Shown piece after piece: positions 17,974-26,731 of a DNA stretch of 64,000 bases (positions are counted from its first letter, which is position 1; every line of letters begins with the position of its first letter). Origin of the DNA: Micromonospora sp. HK10 (lineage in GTDB: Bacteria > Actinomycetota > Actinomycetes > Mycobacteriales > Micromonosporaceae); NCBI RefSeq assembly GCF_000982955.1, contig NZ_KQ058727.1, positions 1 to 64,000 of the forward strand, given 5' to 3'. The position numbers and the translations under genes are program-made. Under the pieces are notes generated by a model, which saw nothing but the letters and a program-made list of their open reading frames with translations, ran no database searches and had not been told where the DNA came from.

Positions 17974-19032
17974 ATGTCGCTGCCCACCCTCGCCGTGGTC
18001 GGGGCGACCGGCGCCGTCGGCACGGTCATGTGCCAGCTGCTCTCCTCCCGCCGCAACGTCTGGGGCGAGATCCGGCTGCTCGCCTCGGCGCGCTCGGCGG
18101 GCCGCCGGGTGCAGTGCCGCGGCGAGGAGCTGATCGTCCAGGAGCTCACCGCCGAGGCCTTCGACGGCGTCGACGTGGCCATGTTCGACGTGCCGGACGA
18201 GGTCTCCCTGCGGTGGGCGCCGGAGGCGGTCGCCCGGGGCGCCGTGGTGGTCGACAACTCCGGCGCCTTCCGGATGGACCGGGACGTCCCGCTGGTCGTT
18301 CCGGAAATCAACCCCGAGCAGGTACGCAACCGGCCCAAGGGCATCATCGCCAACGCCAACTGCACCACCCTCGCGATGATCGTGGCGATCGCCCCGCTGC
18401 ACCGCGAGTACGGCCTCCGCGAGCTGGTGCTCGCCTCGTACCAGGCGGCGTCCGGGGCGGGCCAGGCCGGCGCCGACGCGCTGTACGCCCAGCTCGGGAA
18501 GATCGCCGGGGACCGGGTGCTCGGCTCCCGCCCGGGTGACGTCCGGCAGGCGGTCGGCGACGAGCTGGGCCCGTTCCCGGCCCCGCTGGCACTCAACGTG
18601 GTGCCCTGGGCCGGCTCGCTCGGCGACGGCGGCTGGTCGTCCGAGGAGCTGAAGATGCGCAACGAATCGCGCAAGATCCTCGGCCTGCCCGACCTCAAGG
18701 TCTCCGCCACCTGCGTACGGGTGCCGGTGGTGACCGGCCACTCGGTCGCCGTACACGCGGTCTTCGCCACCGAGGTGGACGCCGAGGGCGCCCGCGAGGC
18801 GCTGCGTAACGCCCCCGGGGTGATCCTGGTCGACGACCCGGCGGCGGGCGAGTTCCCGATGCCGATCGACGCGGTCGGTACCGATCCCTCCTGGGTCGGC
18901 CGCATCCGCCGCGCGGTGGACGACCCCCGCGCCCTCGACCTCTTCGTCACCGGCGACAACCTCCGCAAGGGCGCCGCCCTGAACACCGCCCAGATCGCCG
19001 AACTCCTCGCCACCGACCTCGCCCACCCCTGA
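17974..19032 (+). CDS. asd: aspartate-semialdehyde dehydrogenase
   Basis: Second step of the aspartate pathway: NADPH-dependent reduction of aspartyl phosphate to the semialdehyde. 352 aa, full length. NADP-binding VGATGAVGTVMCQLL (9-23), DNSGAFRMD, and the active-site cysteine in ANANCTTLAM (Cys130). A conserved His/Arg region lies around VPVVTGHSVAVHAVF. ATG at 17974 with GCGGGAG just upstream, 6 bases after the kinase gene, so the two are one operon as in most actinobacteria. Confidence 0.97.
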   Translation: MSLPTLAVVGATGAVGTVMCQLLSSRRNVWGEIRLLASARSAGRRVQCRGEELIVQELTAEAFDGVDVAMFDVPDEVSLRWAPEAVARGAVVVDNSGAFRMDRDVPLVVPEINPEQVRNRPKGIIANANCTTLAMIVAIAPLHREYGLRELVLASYQAASGAGQAGADALYAQLGKIAGDRVLGSRPGDVRQAVGDELGPFPAPLALNVVPWAGSLGDGGWSSEELKMRNESRKILGLPDLKVSATCVRVPVVTGHSVAVHAVFATEVDAEGAREALRNAPGVILVDDPAAGEFPMPIDAVGTDPSWVGRIRRAVDDPRALDLFVTGDNLRKGAALNTAQIAELLATDLAHP

Positions 19033-19111
19033 CCGGCCCCCGCCGGCGCCCTTGATCGACGCGGGCGGGCCCGGCAGGGCGGTCACGCGGGGCGGGGCGG
19101 CCGGGGACGGA

Positions 19112-20563
19112 TCAGGCGGCGGCGAGGTGGACGGCGTCGCGACCGTGCCGCTTGGCGGCGTAGAGGGCCTGGTCGGCGCGGTGCAGGGTGCGCTGGGGCG
19201 ACTCGCCGGGGCGGGGAAGGGCCACGCCGACGCTGATGGTGCGGCCGGTGCGCCGGGCCGCCTCGGCGAGCCGCTCGGCGATCCGGACCGCCTCCTCCGG
19301 GCGGTTCACCTCGATCACCGCGACGAACTCGTCCCCGCCGGTCCGGTACAGCTCGTCGCCCTGCCGCAGTGCGCCCTCCAGCGCCCGGGCCAGCCCCACC
19401 AGCAGCCGGTCCCCGGCCTGGTGCCCGTACGTGTCGTTGACCTTCTTGAAGCCGTCCACGTCGATCGCCAGCAGGGCGGTACGCCCCGGCGTGGCCGTGG
19501 CGATCCGCTGCCCGAACGGCCCGGTGTGGCGCAGCCCGGTGAGGGGGTCGGAGCTGGCCTGTTCGCGCAGCCGGTCGAGGGTACGCAGCCGGTCGAGGCA
19601 GGTCCACGCCTGCCCGGCCAGCAGCTCCATCAGGTTGACCGTGGTCGGGTCGGGGCGCAGCAGGCGCTCATCGGCGACCAGCAGCACCCCGCCGCCGTCC
19701 GCCGGGCCGACCGGCACCGCCACCAGGGTGCGCGCGCCGGCGCGGGCCAACGGCTGGTAGTCCTCGGTCGGCGGGTGTCCCGCCTCGCCCAGCGTGTACG
19801 CCGCGCCGTGCCGGTGCGCCCGGGCGATCAGCCGGCCGAACGCGGCCGGACCGGCCTCGGCCAGCTCGGCGCGGAGCCGCGCCTCCAGCTCGCCGGGCGT
19901 GCCGGTGGGGTCGCCGAGCCGCGGCCCCCGCCGGCCGGCCAGCAGTAGCACGGCCGCGGCGAGCCCCGAGACGTCCCGGGCCGCGGTGAGCGCGGCGGCC
20001 ATCAGGTCCCAGTCGGTGGGGGCGGCGGTCATCGCGGCGGCGTGCCGGAGCAACTTCTCGCTACGGCTCTCCGCCGGCGGGCCGCCGAGCGCCACGATCC
20101 GGGCGCCCAGCCCGCCGGCCAGTTGTGCCGCGGTCTCCTGCCAGCGCGCCAGCTCGACCGGCTTGCTCCACTGCAGGTCGAGCACGCCGATCGGCCGCCC
20201 CGCCGGGTCCAGCACCGGCACGCAGAGCTCGGTGGTGACGTCGGGGCGTACCGGGAGGTAGTCGGGGTCGGCGGTGACGTCGGCGACGGTGGCCGGCTCG
20301 CCGGAGGCGTAGACCCGGCCGACGATCGAGCGGCGGCGCTCGGGGTGCGCCGCGCCGGCTTCGTGGTGCGGGACCGTGGCGAAGACCTGCCAGGCGCCGG
20401 TGGCCGCGACGCAGCGGAGCCGGTCGTGCGCCGCGAGCAGCACCGAGATGGTCGCCGGGGTGTGCCGGGCGAGCTCGGTGACCGCCGTCTGGCATGCCTC
20501 GAGGGCGGTCGACGCCGTGGACAGGCGGACCGTGACGTCTCGGGCGACTCGCTCGTGATCCAC
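19112..20563 (-). CDS. GAF-GAF-GGDEF diguanylate cyclase
   Basis: 483 aa, soluble. N-terminal GAF-like sensor (about 20-165: AACQTAVTELARHTPATISV, LCVPVLDPAGRPIGVLDLQW), a second GAF-like region (about 190-310), then a GGDEF domain (about 325-483). The active-site motif is intact, GGDEF at 409-413, and an RQGD inhibitory I-site sits five residues before it (400-403), so it should both make c-di-GMP from two GTP and be inhibited by it. No EAL or HD-GYP domain. GTG at 20563 is chosen (AGGA a few bases upstream, first sensor helix follows). Divergent from a phosphoesterase gene. Confidence 0.9.
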   Translation of the reverse strand: MDHERVARDVTVRLSTASTALEACQTAVTELARHTPATISVLLAAHDRLRCVAATGAWQVFATVPHHEAGAAHPERRRSIVGRVYASGEPATVADVTADPDYLPVRPDVTTELCVPVLDPAGRPIGVLDLQWSKPVELARWQETAAQLAGGLGARIVALGGPPAESRSEKLLRHAAAMTAAPTDWDLMAAALTAARDVSGLAAAVLLLAGRRGPRLGDPTGTPGELEARLRAELAEAGPAAFGRLIARAHRHGAAYTLGEAGHPPTEDYQPLARAGARTLVAVPVGPADGGGVLLVADERLLRPDPTTVNLMELLAGQAWTCLDRLRTLDRLREQASSDPLTGLRHTGPFGQRIATATPGRTALLAIDVDGFKKVNDTYGHQAGDRLLVGLARALEGALRQGDELYRTGGDEFVAVIEVNRPEEAVRIAERLAEAARRTGRTISVGVALPRPGESPQRTLHRADQALYAAKRHGRDAVHLAAA

Positions 20564-20642
20564 GTCGTTCCTGGTGAGAGGGGTGGTTGCGCGATCAAGA
20601 GTACTCAGCGACGGGCTCGGCGACCTTCGTACACATGTGCTA

Positions 20643-20657
20643 TCCACAGGCTGTGGA
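20643..20657. promoter_or_regulatory. 15-base palindrome TCCACAGGCTGTGGA in a divergent promoter
   Basis: Seven-base arms TCCACAG / CTGTGGA around one base, between the divergent diguanylate cyclase and phosphoesterase genes. The left arm with flanking bases reads CTATCCACA, one mismatch from the DnaA box TTATCCACA. A TAGCGT at 20704-20709 is a possible -10 for the phosphoesterase gene. Confidence 0.4.
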
Positions 20658-20735
20658 CGCGGCCTGTGGGCGGGGGCGGACCGCGCGCGGGGGTGGTCGG
20701 CGATAGCGTGAGGCTCCCGGCCCGAGGAGGCGTCG

Positions 20736-21509
20736 ATGCTCATCGCCCAGCTCAGCGACCCGCACGTGACCACCGGCCCGCTCGCCGCCGAGCAGGCCGC
20801 CGGGTTGCACCGGGCCCTGGGCCGGGTGCTGGCGCTGCGCCCCCGGCCCGACTGCGTGGTGATCACCGGTGACCTGGTGGAGCACGGCCGGCCCGACGAG
20901 TACGTGGCGCTGCGCGAGATCATCGGACGCTTCCCGCTGCCGGTGCACCTGGCGACGGGCAACCACGACGACCGGGAGTCCCTGCTGGACACGTTCGGCG
21001 GCACGCCGTACCTGGGGGGCGGTTTCTCGGCGTACTACCACCTGGACCATCCGGACGCGACGCTCCTGGTGCTGGATTCGCTGGCGCCCGGCGACGCCGC
21101 CGGGCGGCTCGGCGAGGAGCAGCTCGGCTGGCTCGACGGGGTGCTCGCCGGCCGGCCCGAGGTGCCCGCCGTCGTGTGCCTGCACCATCCGCCGGTCGCG
21201 GTGGGCATGCCGGCCATGGACCCCATCCGGCTCATCGACGCCGATGACCTCGCGGCCGTGCTCCGCCGGCACCCCCATGTGGTACGCGTGGCCGCCGGCC
21301 ACCTGCACCGCCCGGTGACCAGCAACTTCGCCGGTACGGTGCTGACCACGGCGCCGAGCACCTGGATGCAGGTGAGCCTGACCGACGACCCGGAACTCGG
21401 GATGGTGGCCGAGCCGACCGCCTTCCTGCTGCACCGGGTGGCCGTGGACGGCTGCGTCACGCACACCGTCGCGGTGAGCCATGCGGCCGCCCGGACCTGC
21501 TGGTTCTGA
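20736..21509 (+). CDS. calcineurin-like phosphoesterase, Icc/CpdA type
   Basis: 257 aa class III cyclic-nucleotide phosphodiesterase-like protein. All metal-binding blocks are present in order: AQLSDPHVT (D-x-H), VVITGDLVEHG, ATGNHDDRE (GNHD), a His in VCLHHPP and AAGHLHRPVTS (GHxH). This is the pattern of CpdA/Icc and Rv0805, which hydrolyse cyclic nucleotides and other phosphodiesters in vitro; the native substrate is unproven. ATG at 20736 with a strong GAGGAGG. It faces a diguanylate cyclase gene, but the family is not a c-di-GMP hydrolase family, so the pairing may be coincidental. Confidence 0.88.
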   Translation: MLIAQLSDPHVTTGPLAAEQAAGLHRALGRVLALRPRPDCVVITGDLVEHGRPDEYVALREIIGRFPLPVHLATGNHDDRESLLDTFGGTPYLGGGFSAYYHLDHPDATLLVLDSLAPGDAAGRLGEEQLGWLDGVLAGRPEVPAVVCLHHPPVAVGMPAMDPIRLIDADDLAAVLRRHPHVVRVAAGHLHRPVTSNFAGTVLTTAPSTWMQVSLTDDPELGMVAEPTAFLLHRVAVDGCVTHTVAVSHAAARTCWF

Positions 21510-22116
21510 ACCCGGTTCCGGCTGATCGCGACGGCGGAGCCCGGCGCGGTGGCGGAACACCCCGGGCGCCGCGAGGGCCGGCGCGCCGGGGTCGTCGCTC
21601 CACATCGGACCAGGTGAAGGGTCAACCGGATCGGCGAGGACGATCAACTTTCGGGTGCCGCCGGCCGTCCGCACGGACGTATTTGTTGACGCCGAAGAGG
21701 TTGCCGCCGGTAGGAGTTTGCCGGTGAATGGGGGACCTGGGGTGGCGGGGGTGCGCGTACCTGGCGCTGACCCCCGCGAACCGCGACGCCGGCTCCCCGG
21801 TCCCTGGAGCCGGCGTCGCGTCGATCCGGGACGTGCTCAGCCGAGGTGCCGGGGTGACAGTGGGCGGTCGTGAAGGAATTCACCTGACCGTCATGTCGGA
21901 CTCGTCCGGCAGACCGGCACAGGTCGCCCCCCGGATCCACCATTCTCGGTGGCCGCCCCGGTCGACCGGACGCCCGGTGGATGAGAAGCTTGCCCCCGGC
22001 GGGGCGGCGTTCCCCCGATTGCCGCCTTGCGCGCCGACCCCTGTCACGGCACGGATCAGGGTCACCGGGCGAACCATCGTCCGGACAACCACGCGCCGAA
22101 CCTCATGAGGAGTTCC
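21510..22116. other. 607-base non-coding interval with structured elements
   Basis: No credible gene. It holds two strong adjacent hairpins (21745-21777 and 21782-21820), a small GTCCG-CA-CGGAC hairpin near 21667, and a stretch around 21878-21899 (ATTCACCTGACCGTCATG) that weakly resembles a PhoP PHO-box repeat. The 3' end carries TGAGGAG, the ribosome site of the 5'-nucleotidase gene. Confidence 0.55.
21745..21820 (+). other. two tandem strong hairpins, possible structured RNA or terminator
   Basis: First: GCGGGGGT / ACCCCCGC, extended inside by GCGC / GCGC (21745-21777). Second, 4 bases later: perfect 15-bp stem CGCGACGCCGGCTCC / GGAGCCGGCGTCGCG with a 9-base loop (21782-21820). They lie ~235 bases after one gene and ~300 before the next. 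May end the phosphoesterase transcript or fold as a 5' leader element of the nucleotidase gene; the strand is assumed from the neighbours. Confidence 0.5.
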
Positions 22117-23856
22117 ATGTCCGTCCCCGGGATGCGTCGGGCCGCCGTCGGCCTGGCCGCACTCGCCGCGACCGCGTTCACCGCGGTCGCCGTCCACCCC
22201 GACCAGGCCGAGGCCGGTCCGAAGCCGGTGGACGTCAAACTGCTCGCCATCAACGACTTCCACGGCAACCTCGAGCCGCCGAGCGGCTCGAGCGGCACCA
22301 TCGACGGCAAGACCGCCGGTGGCGCGGAATATCTGGCCACCCAGCTCGACATGCTGCGCGGCACCACGAAGAAGGAGCGGGCGCACACCGTCACGGTCGC
22401 CGCCGGTGACCTGATCGGCGCCTCCCCGCTGCTCTCCGCGGCTTTCCACGACGAGCCCACCATCGAGGAGATGAACCTCGCCGGGCTCGAGTTCACCAGC
22501 GTGGGCAACCACGAGTTCGACGAGGGCGCCGCCGAGCTGCTGCGCATGCAGAACGGCGGCTGCCACCCGGTCGACGGCTGCGGCGACGGCACCCCGTTCA
22601 AGGGCGCCAACTTCCAGTACCTGTCGGCGAACGCGTTCAAGACCGCCACCGGCAAGCCGCTGCTGCCGCCGTACGGGATCAAGAAGATCGACGGCATCAA
22701 GATCGGCTTCATCGGGATGACCCTGGAGGGCACCCCGCAGATCGTCAGCCAGCAGGGCGTCGCCGGGCTGAGCTTCGCCGACGAGGCGGACACCGCCAAC
22801 AAGTACGCCCGGGAGCTGCGCGCCCAGGGGGTCGAGTCGATCGTCGTGCTGCTGCACGAGGGTGGCGCCCAGAACGGCGGCGGGATCAACGACTGCACCG
22901 GGTTCAGCGGCCCGATCGTCGACATCGCCAACCGGATGGACCCGGCGATCGACGTGATCGTCAGCGGGCACACCCACCAGGCGTACAACTGCAACATCAA
23001 CGGCAAGCTGGTCACCAGCGCCAGCTCCTTCGGCCGGCTGGTCACCGACATCGACCTGAAGATCGACCGGCGGACCCGGGACATCGTCAGCGCGTCGGCG
23101 AACAACGTCGTGGTCACCCGGGACGTCCCGAAGGACCCGGCCACCACCAAGCTGATCGAGCACTACAAGACCGCCCTCGGCCCGGTGGCCGACACGGTGG
23201 TCGGCGAGACCACCGGCGTGCTCACCAAGACGCAGGAGAAGCTGTTCCAGACCGGGGTCGACGACAAGGGCGAACCGGTCTACCAGACCGGTGAGTCGCC
23301 GCTGGGCAACGTGATCGCCGACGCGCAACTCGCCGCGACCGACAACGAGCAGAACGCGGTCGCCGCGTTCATGAACCCCGGCGGCGTCCGCGCCGACCTG
23401 GACGCCGGCCCGGTCACCTACGCCGAGGCGTTCACCGTCCAGCCGTTCGCCAACAACCTGGTGACCCTGGACCTGACCGGCGCGCAGCTCTACTGCCTGC
23501 TGGAGCAACAGTTCACCACCGCCAAGGTGCTGTACGCCTCCTCGACCGTGCACTACGTGGTCGACGTCAACGGCACCACCGCACCGGTCGCCACGCCGTG
23601 CAGCGGCACCCGGGTGGTCCGGGGCAGCCTCACCATCAACGGCACCCCGGTCACCGACACGGCGACCTACCGGGTCACCGTGAACAACTTCCTCTCCGGT
23701 GGGGGTGACGGCTTCAGCGTCCTCACCGGTGGCACCAACGCGGTCACCGGCATGATCGACCTGGATGCCTTCAGCGCGTACCTGACCGAGAAGTCCCCGA
23801 TCTCGGCGCCGGCGCTGGACCGGATCCAGACCACCGCCGAGGTTCCCGCCGCCTGA
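22117..23856 (+). CDS. secreted 5'-nucleotidase / 2',3'-cyclic phosphodiesterase (UshA family)
   Basis: 579 aa exported enzyme that removes phosphate from external nucleotides. Signal peptide about 1-35 ending AEA before GPKPV. Metallophosphoesterase domain: AINDFHGNLEP (D-x-H), AAGDLIGASPLL, GNHEFDEG, and VSGHTHQAYNC. C-terminal substrate-binding domain: SPLGNVIADAQL, NPGGVRADL, LYCLLEQQF and SGGGDGFSVL. No cell-wall anchor is visible, so it is probably released. ATG at 22117 with TGAGGAG; an upstream in-frame extension would destroy the signal peptide. It may respond to phosphate limitation. Followed by a strong terminator. Confidence 0.95.
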   Translation: MSVPGMRRAAVGLAALAATAFTAVAVHPDQAEAGPKPVDVKLLAINDFHGNLEPPSGSSGTIDGKTAGGAEYLATQLDMLRGTTKKERAHTVTVAAGDLIGASPLLSAAFHDEPTIEEMNLAGLEFTSVGNHEFDEGAAELLRMQNGGCHPVDGCGDGTPFKGANFQYLSANAFKTATGKPLLPPYGIKKIDGIKIGFIGMTLEGTPQIVSQQGVAGLSFADEADTANKYARELRAQGVESIVVLLHEGGAQNGGGINDCTGFSGPIVDIANRMDPAIDVIVSGHTHQAYNCNINGKLVTSASSFGRLVTDIDLKIDRRTRDIVSASANNVVVTRDVPKDPATTKLIEHYKTALGPVADTVVGETTGVLTKTQEKLFQTGVDDKGEPVYQTGESPLGNVIADAQLAATDNEQNAVAAFMNPGGVRADLDAGPVTYAEAFTVQPFANNLVTLDLTGAQLYCLLEQQFTTAKVLYASSTVHYVVDVNGTTAPVATPCSGTRVVRGSLTINGTPVTDTATYRVTVNNFLSGGGDGFSVLTGGTNAVTGMIDLDAFSAYLTEKSPISAPALDRIQTTAEVPAA

Positions 23857-23873
23857 CGGCAACCGCACGAAGG

Positions 23874-23906
23874 ACGGGCCCCGGAGCAGCCAGCTCCGGG
23901 GCCCGT
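23874..23906 (+). terminator. terminator after 5'-nucleotidase gene
   Basis: Perfect 14-bp stem ACGGGCCCCGGAGC / GCTCCGGGGCCCGT with a 5-base loop, 17 bases after the stop; also serves the convergent MFS gene. Confidence 0.8.
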
Positions 23907-23938
23907 TCGCGATCGGGGCGTTCCCCAGCCGCGCGCCG

Positions 23939-25228
23939 TCAGCCGGCGGCGGGAGCCAGCTCCGCGGTCCGGTCCGCCGCCGGGCCGGGACGGCCGTCCT
24001 GGCCCGGCGTGAGCAGCCGGCGCAGCGACAGCGCCAGCACCGAGGCGACCAGGCAACCGCCCACCACCACCGCGACCCAGAGCCGCCCGTGCGCCGCGCC
24101 GAGCAGCGGGCCGGCGGTGACCGGGCCGATCACCCCGCTGATCCCGAAGATCATCGAGCTCATCGCGTTGTACCGGCCGCGCAGCTCGTCGGTGGCGAGC
24201 GCGTTGGTCAGCGCCGGCATCACCGGCGAGAGCATCGTCTCGCCGAAGCCGAAGATCGCTGAGCAGGCCACCACGCCGAGCGCGGCCAGCAGCGCGTTGC
24301 CCGGGCCGATCAGGCCGGCCGCGCCGAGGACCAGCCAGGCGGTGGCGAAGACCGCACCCACCGCGGCGAGCGCGCCCGTCCGGCTGCGCGCCTCCAGCCG
24401 GCGGATCACCAGCAGCTGGGCGAACACGATCATCACGGTGTTGCCGGCCAGGGCCCACGCCACCACCCGCGGCGACACCTCCACCACCCGCACCGAGTAC
24501 GCCGCGAAGCCGACCTCGATCTGCGCGTACCCGCAGGTGGTCAGCACCAGGCCGAAGATCACCAGGCGGCGGAACGGCCGGTCCCGCAGCACGGTGAGGT
24601 AGCCGCCGGCGGCCCGGGTGGCCGTCGTCGACCGCTCCTGGGCCAGCCGGTGCCCGACGTGCGGCAGGGTCAGCAGGATCAGGGCCGGCATCAGGTAGCT
24701 CAGCGCGTCCAGCAGGTAGATCGCCTGGAAGGTGACCGGGCGGGCGACGTCGACCACCGCACCCGAGATCAACCCGCCGACCCCGATGCCCAGGTTGAGC
24801 AGGGCGAAGTTCAACCCGAACACCCGCTGCCGCTCCCCGTCGCCGGTGAGCGAGGCCAGGATGGTGTTCTGCCCGGACCAGATCGCCGAACTGCCCACCG
24901 CGATCAGCGTCATCACGCCGAACGCCGTCGCGGTCGAGTCGACCAGCGCGAGCGAGCCGGTGCCGATCGCCTCCACCGCCAGGCAGGGCAGCACCACCCG
25001 GCGGGCGCCGAACCGGTCGATCAGCGTGCCGCCCAGCGGGGACAGCGCGAGGGTCACCGCACCGAACCAGCCGATCACCAGGCCGGCCCGGGTGTCCGTC
25101 AGGCCACGGACGTCGGTCAGGTAGATGAACAGGAACGGCAGGGTCAGGCCGCGCCCGACGGCCGACAGCAGGGTGCCGATCAGGATCCGGCGGGCTTCGG
25201 GACGGGCGGGCAGGGCGCGGCGCAGCAT
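23939..25228 (-). CDS. MFS transporter
   Basis: 429 aa with 12 predicted helices. Begins with a basic stretch and LLSAVGRGLTLPFLFIYLTD in helix 1; motif A is GGTLIDRFGARRVVL. Central loop around LPHVGHRLAQERSTTATRA separates the halves. The tail after helix 12 is hydrophilic (GQDGRPGPAADRTAELAP). ATG at 25228 has GGAGA nine bases upstream; the frame continues to 25525 but that part is antisense to the divergent gene's promoter. Resembles MdtG/efflux-type proteins; substrate unknown. Divergent from a small hypothetical gene. Confidence 0.88.
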   Translation of the reverse strand: MLRRALPARPEARRILIGTLLSAVGRGLTLPFLFIYLTDVRGLTDTRAGLVIGWFGAVTLALSPLGGTLIDRFGARRVVLPCLAVEAIGTGSLALVDSTATAFGVMTLIAVGSSAIWSGQNTILASLTGDGERQRVFGLNFALLNLGIGVGGLISGAVVDVARPVTFQAIYLLDALSYLMPALILLTLPHVGHRLAQERSTTATRAAGGYLTVLRDRPFRRLVIFGLVLTTCGYAQIEVGFAAYSVRVVEVSPRVVAWALAGNTVMIVFAQLLVIRRLEARSRTGALAAVGAVFATAWLVLGAAGLIGPGNALLAALGVVACSAIFGFGETMLSPVMPALTNALATDELRGRYNAMSSMIFGISGVIGPVTAGPLLGAAHGRLWVAVVVGGCLVASVLALSLRRLLTPGQDGRPGPAADRTAELAPAAG

Positions 25229-25337
25229 GGCTGGATTCTCCGGGGCGGGTACGACGGCCCGCGAACCGTTTACCCGCCGGACGCGCGTGGCGCGGCCGCC
25301 ACGTGAGCAAGCACACGCCGTCTGCCATGCTGGGCCG

Positions 25338-25811
25338 GTGACCACGACCTGGCGACACCTGCCCGCACCCGCCCGGGAGATCGCGGCGGCGGCCACCGGG
25401 GCGGTGGCCGCCGCGCGGGACCGGGACGTCGAGGCGTACGAGTCGGCGGTGCTCCGGCTCACCGCCGCAGACCGGGCCGGCCTCGTGCTGGGCGGGGTGG
25501 TCCGGTTACTGCTGGAGGAGACCAACCCGGACGGTTTGACCGGCGACGACGTACGCCAGGTGTTGGAGCGCTGCGTGCGTGCGGCCGCGACCTGGCGGCC
25601 GGACGTCGACCCGCACGTGCTGCTGGTCCTGCTGGCCGGCGCGCTCGGCGTGTACGACCCGGGCGACGACGACGCGCCTCCCGACCCGGCCGCGATCGCC
25701 CGGCACGCGCCGTTGCTCGTCGCCGACCTGCTGGCCGCCGCCGGCCGGCCCCTGGCCGGCTACCTGGAGGCCGCCTTCGCCGAGGTGGCCCGGACCGAGC
25801 TGCACGACTGA
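25338..25811 (+). CDS. hypothetical acidic helical protein
   Basis: 157 aa, not recognised. Mostly helical and Ala/Leu/Asp-rich, with no signal or membrane segment: repeated amphipathic helices (AREIAAAATGAVAAARDRDV, LLLEETNPDGLTGDDVRQVL, APLLVADLLAAAG). An acidic loop GVYDPGDDDAPPDP sits in the middle. The GTG at 25338 is preferred over earlier in-frame codons because the frame before it overlaps the divergent MFS gene; CATGCT six bases before it could be a -10 box for a leaderless message. No operon partner. Confidence 0.65.
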   Translation: MTTTWRHLPAPAREIAAAATGAVAAARDRDVEAYESAVLRLTAADRAGLVLGGVVRLLLEETNPDGLTGDDVRQVLERCVRAAATWRPDVDPHVLLVLLAGALGVYDPGDDDAPPDPAAIARHAPLLVADLLAAAGRPLAGYLEAAFAEVARTELHD

Positions 25812-25860
25812 GCCGGTGCCCGGAACCGCTCGGGGGTACGGTTCGCCGCTCGCCGGGCAG

Positions 25861-26625
25861 TCAGGACCCGGTCGCCTGGTAGCGGCGGAGCGCCGCCTCG
25901 GCGAACGGGGCGAGGTGCCGGTGGCCGCCGGGCGCGTTGCCCTGCTCCAGGATGACCAGCAGGGTGGTGCCGACCCGGACCAGCACGCTGTCGCATTCGA
26001 GCTCGCCGCTGGCGCAGCTGAGGTGGATGCTCTCCGCGCCCAGCCGGGGCCCGGGCGCCACCGCGAAGCGGTACCGGTCGCCGGACGACGCCACGACGCT
26101 GCGGCAGCGGGCGACGAGGGCCCGCAGGTCGGCCAGCGCGCGTACGGCGCCGTCGTCGGCGTAGGTCCGGAGGATCTCGGTTCCCACCCAGAGGTCGTCG
26201 GGCCCGACCTCGAAGGCGAGGGTCGCCGCAGCCATCGCCGTCGGGGTTCCGGTCAGCCGGGACGCCGACAGCAGCGGGATCAGGTCCGCACAGGGCGCGT
26301 CGGCGGCTGGCCGCCGCTCGCCCGCATCCGCCGCCATGACCGTCGCGATCTGCACGCTGGCTCCGGGCGGCAGCGCTTCCGCCGTCACCAACCGGGCGGA
26401 CAGCGCCGCGGAGTAGCCTGCTCCGCCGCTCGCCGGGACCGCCGGCTTCGTCGGGGCGACCGAGCCGGTCACCGGCGCCGGCTCGGTCACCGGCGCCGGC
26501 TCGGTCGCCGGCCGGGCGGTCGGTGGGCCGCACGCGCTCGTCAGGCAGACCGCCAGCACCGCAACCGACCTGCCCAGCACCATCCGGAGCACCGGCCCGA
26601 CCACCTCTCGCGTGAGACGCGCCAC
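25861..26625 (-). CDS. putative lipoprotein, possible sensor-domain type
   Basis: 254 aa. Lipoprotein signal with LTSAC (Cys32). A Pro/Thr/Glu linker contains a short repeat (EPAPVT twice; in DNA a 21-base direct repeat near 26466-26500). The folded domain begins near residue 70 (YSAALSARLVTAEALPPGAS) and contains three further cysteines (DAPCADLIPLL, ARCRSVVAS, LSCASGELECDS), again suggesting an exported disulfide-stabilised domain similar in layout to PknH-type sensor domains; that similarity is a guess. The first GTG (26625) is used; later starts at Val8/Met15 keep the signal. It converges on the gene at 25338. Confidence 0.65.
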   Translation of the reverse strand: MARLTREVVGPVLRMVLGRSVAVLAVCLTSACGPPTARPATEPAPVTEPAPVTGSVAPTKPAVPASGGAGYSAALSARLVTAEALPPGASVQIATVMAADAGERRPAADAPCADLIPLLSASRLTGTPTAMAAATLAFEVGPDDLWVGTEILRTYADDGAVRALADLRALVARCRSVVASSGDRYRFAVAPGPRLGAESIHLSCASGELECDSVLVRVGTTLLVILEQGNAPGGHRHLAPFAEAALRRYQATGS

Positions 26626-26731
26626 GCTACCAGTGCGTGCTGTCGCCGGCCGGAGCGCATCGAGGCCCCGCTGGTGCTGGCGTCGTGCCGGGGGTCAGGC
26701 TGGCGTCAGAGCTGTGTGCCAAGCTCGCCCG

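Noticed and set aside
21655-21873. short gene (72 codons) between the phosphoesterase and 5'-nucleotidase genes
   Set aside because: No ribosome site, no recognisable sequence, and it spans two strong hairpins.
21655-22020. c-di-AMP (ydaO/yuaA-type) riboswitch because of GGGGGACCT near 21730 and strong stems
   Set aside because: The remaining conserved core and the 3' pairing segments could not be found, and the downstream gene is not a typical target.
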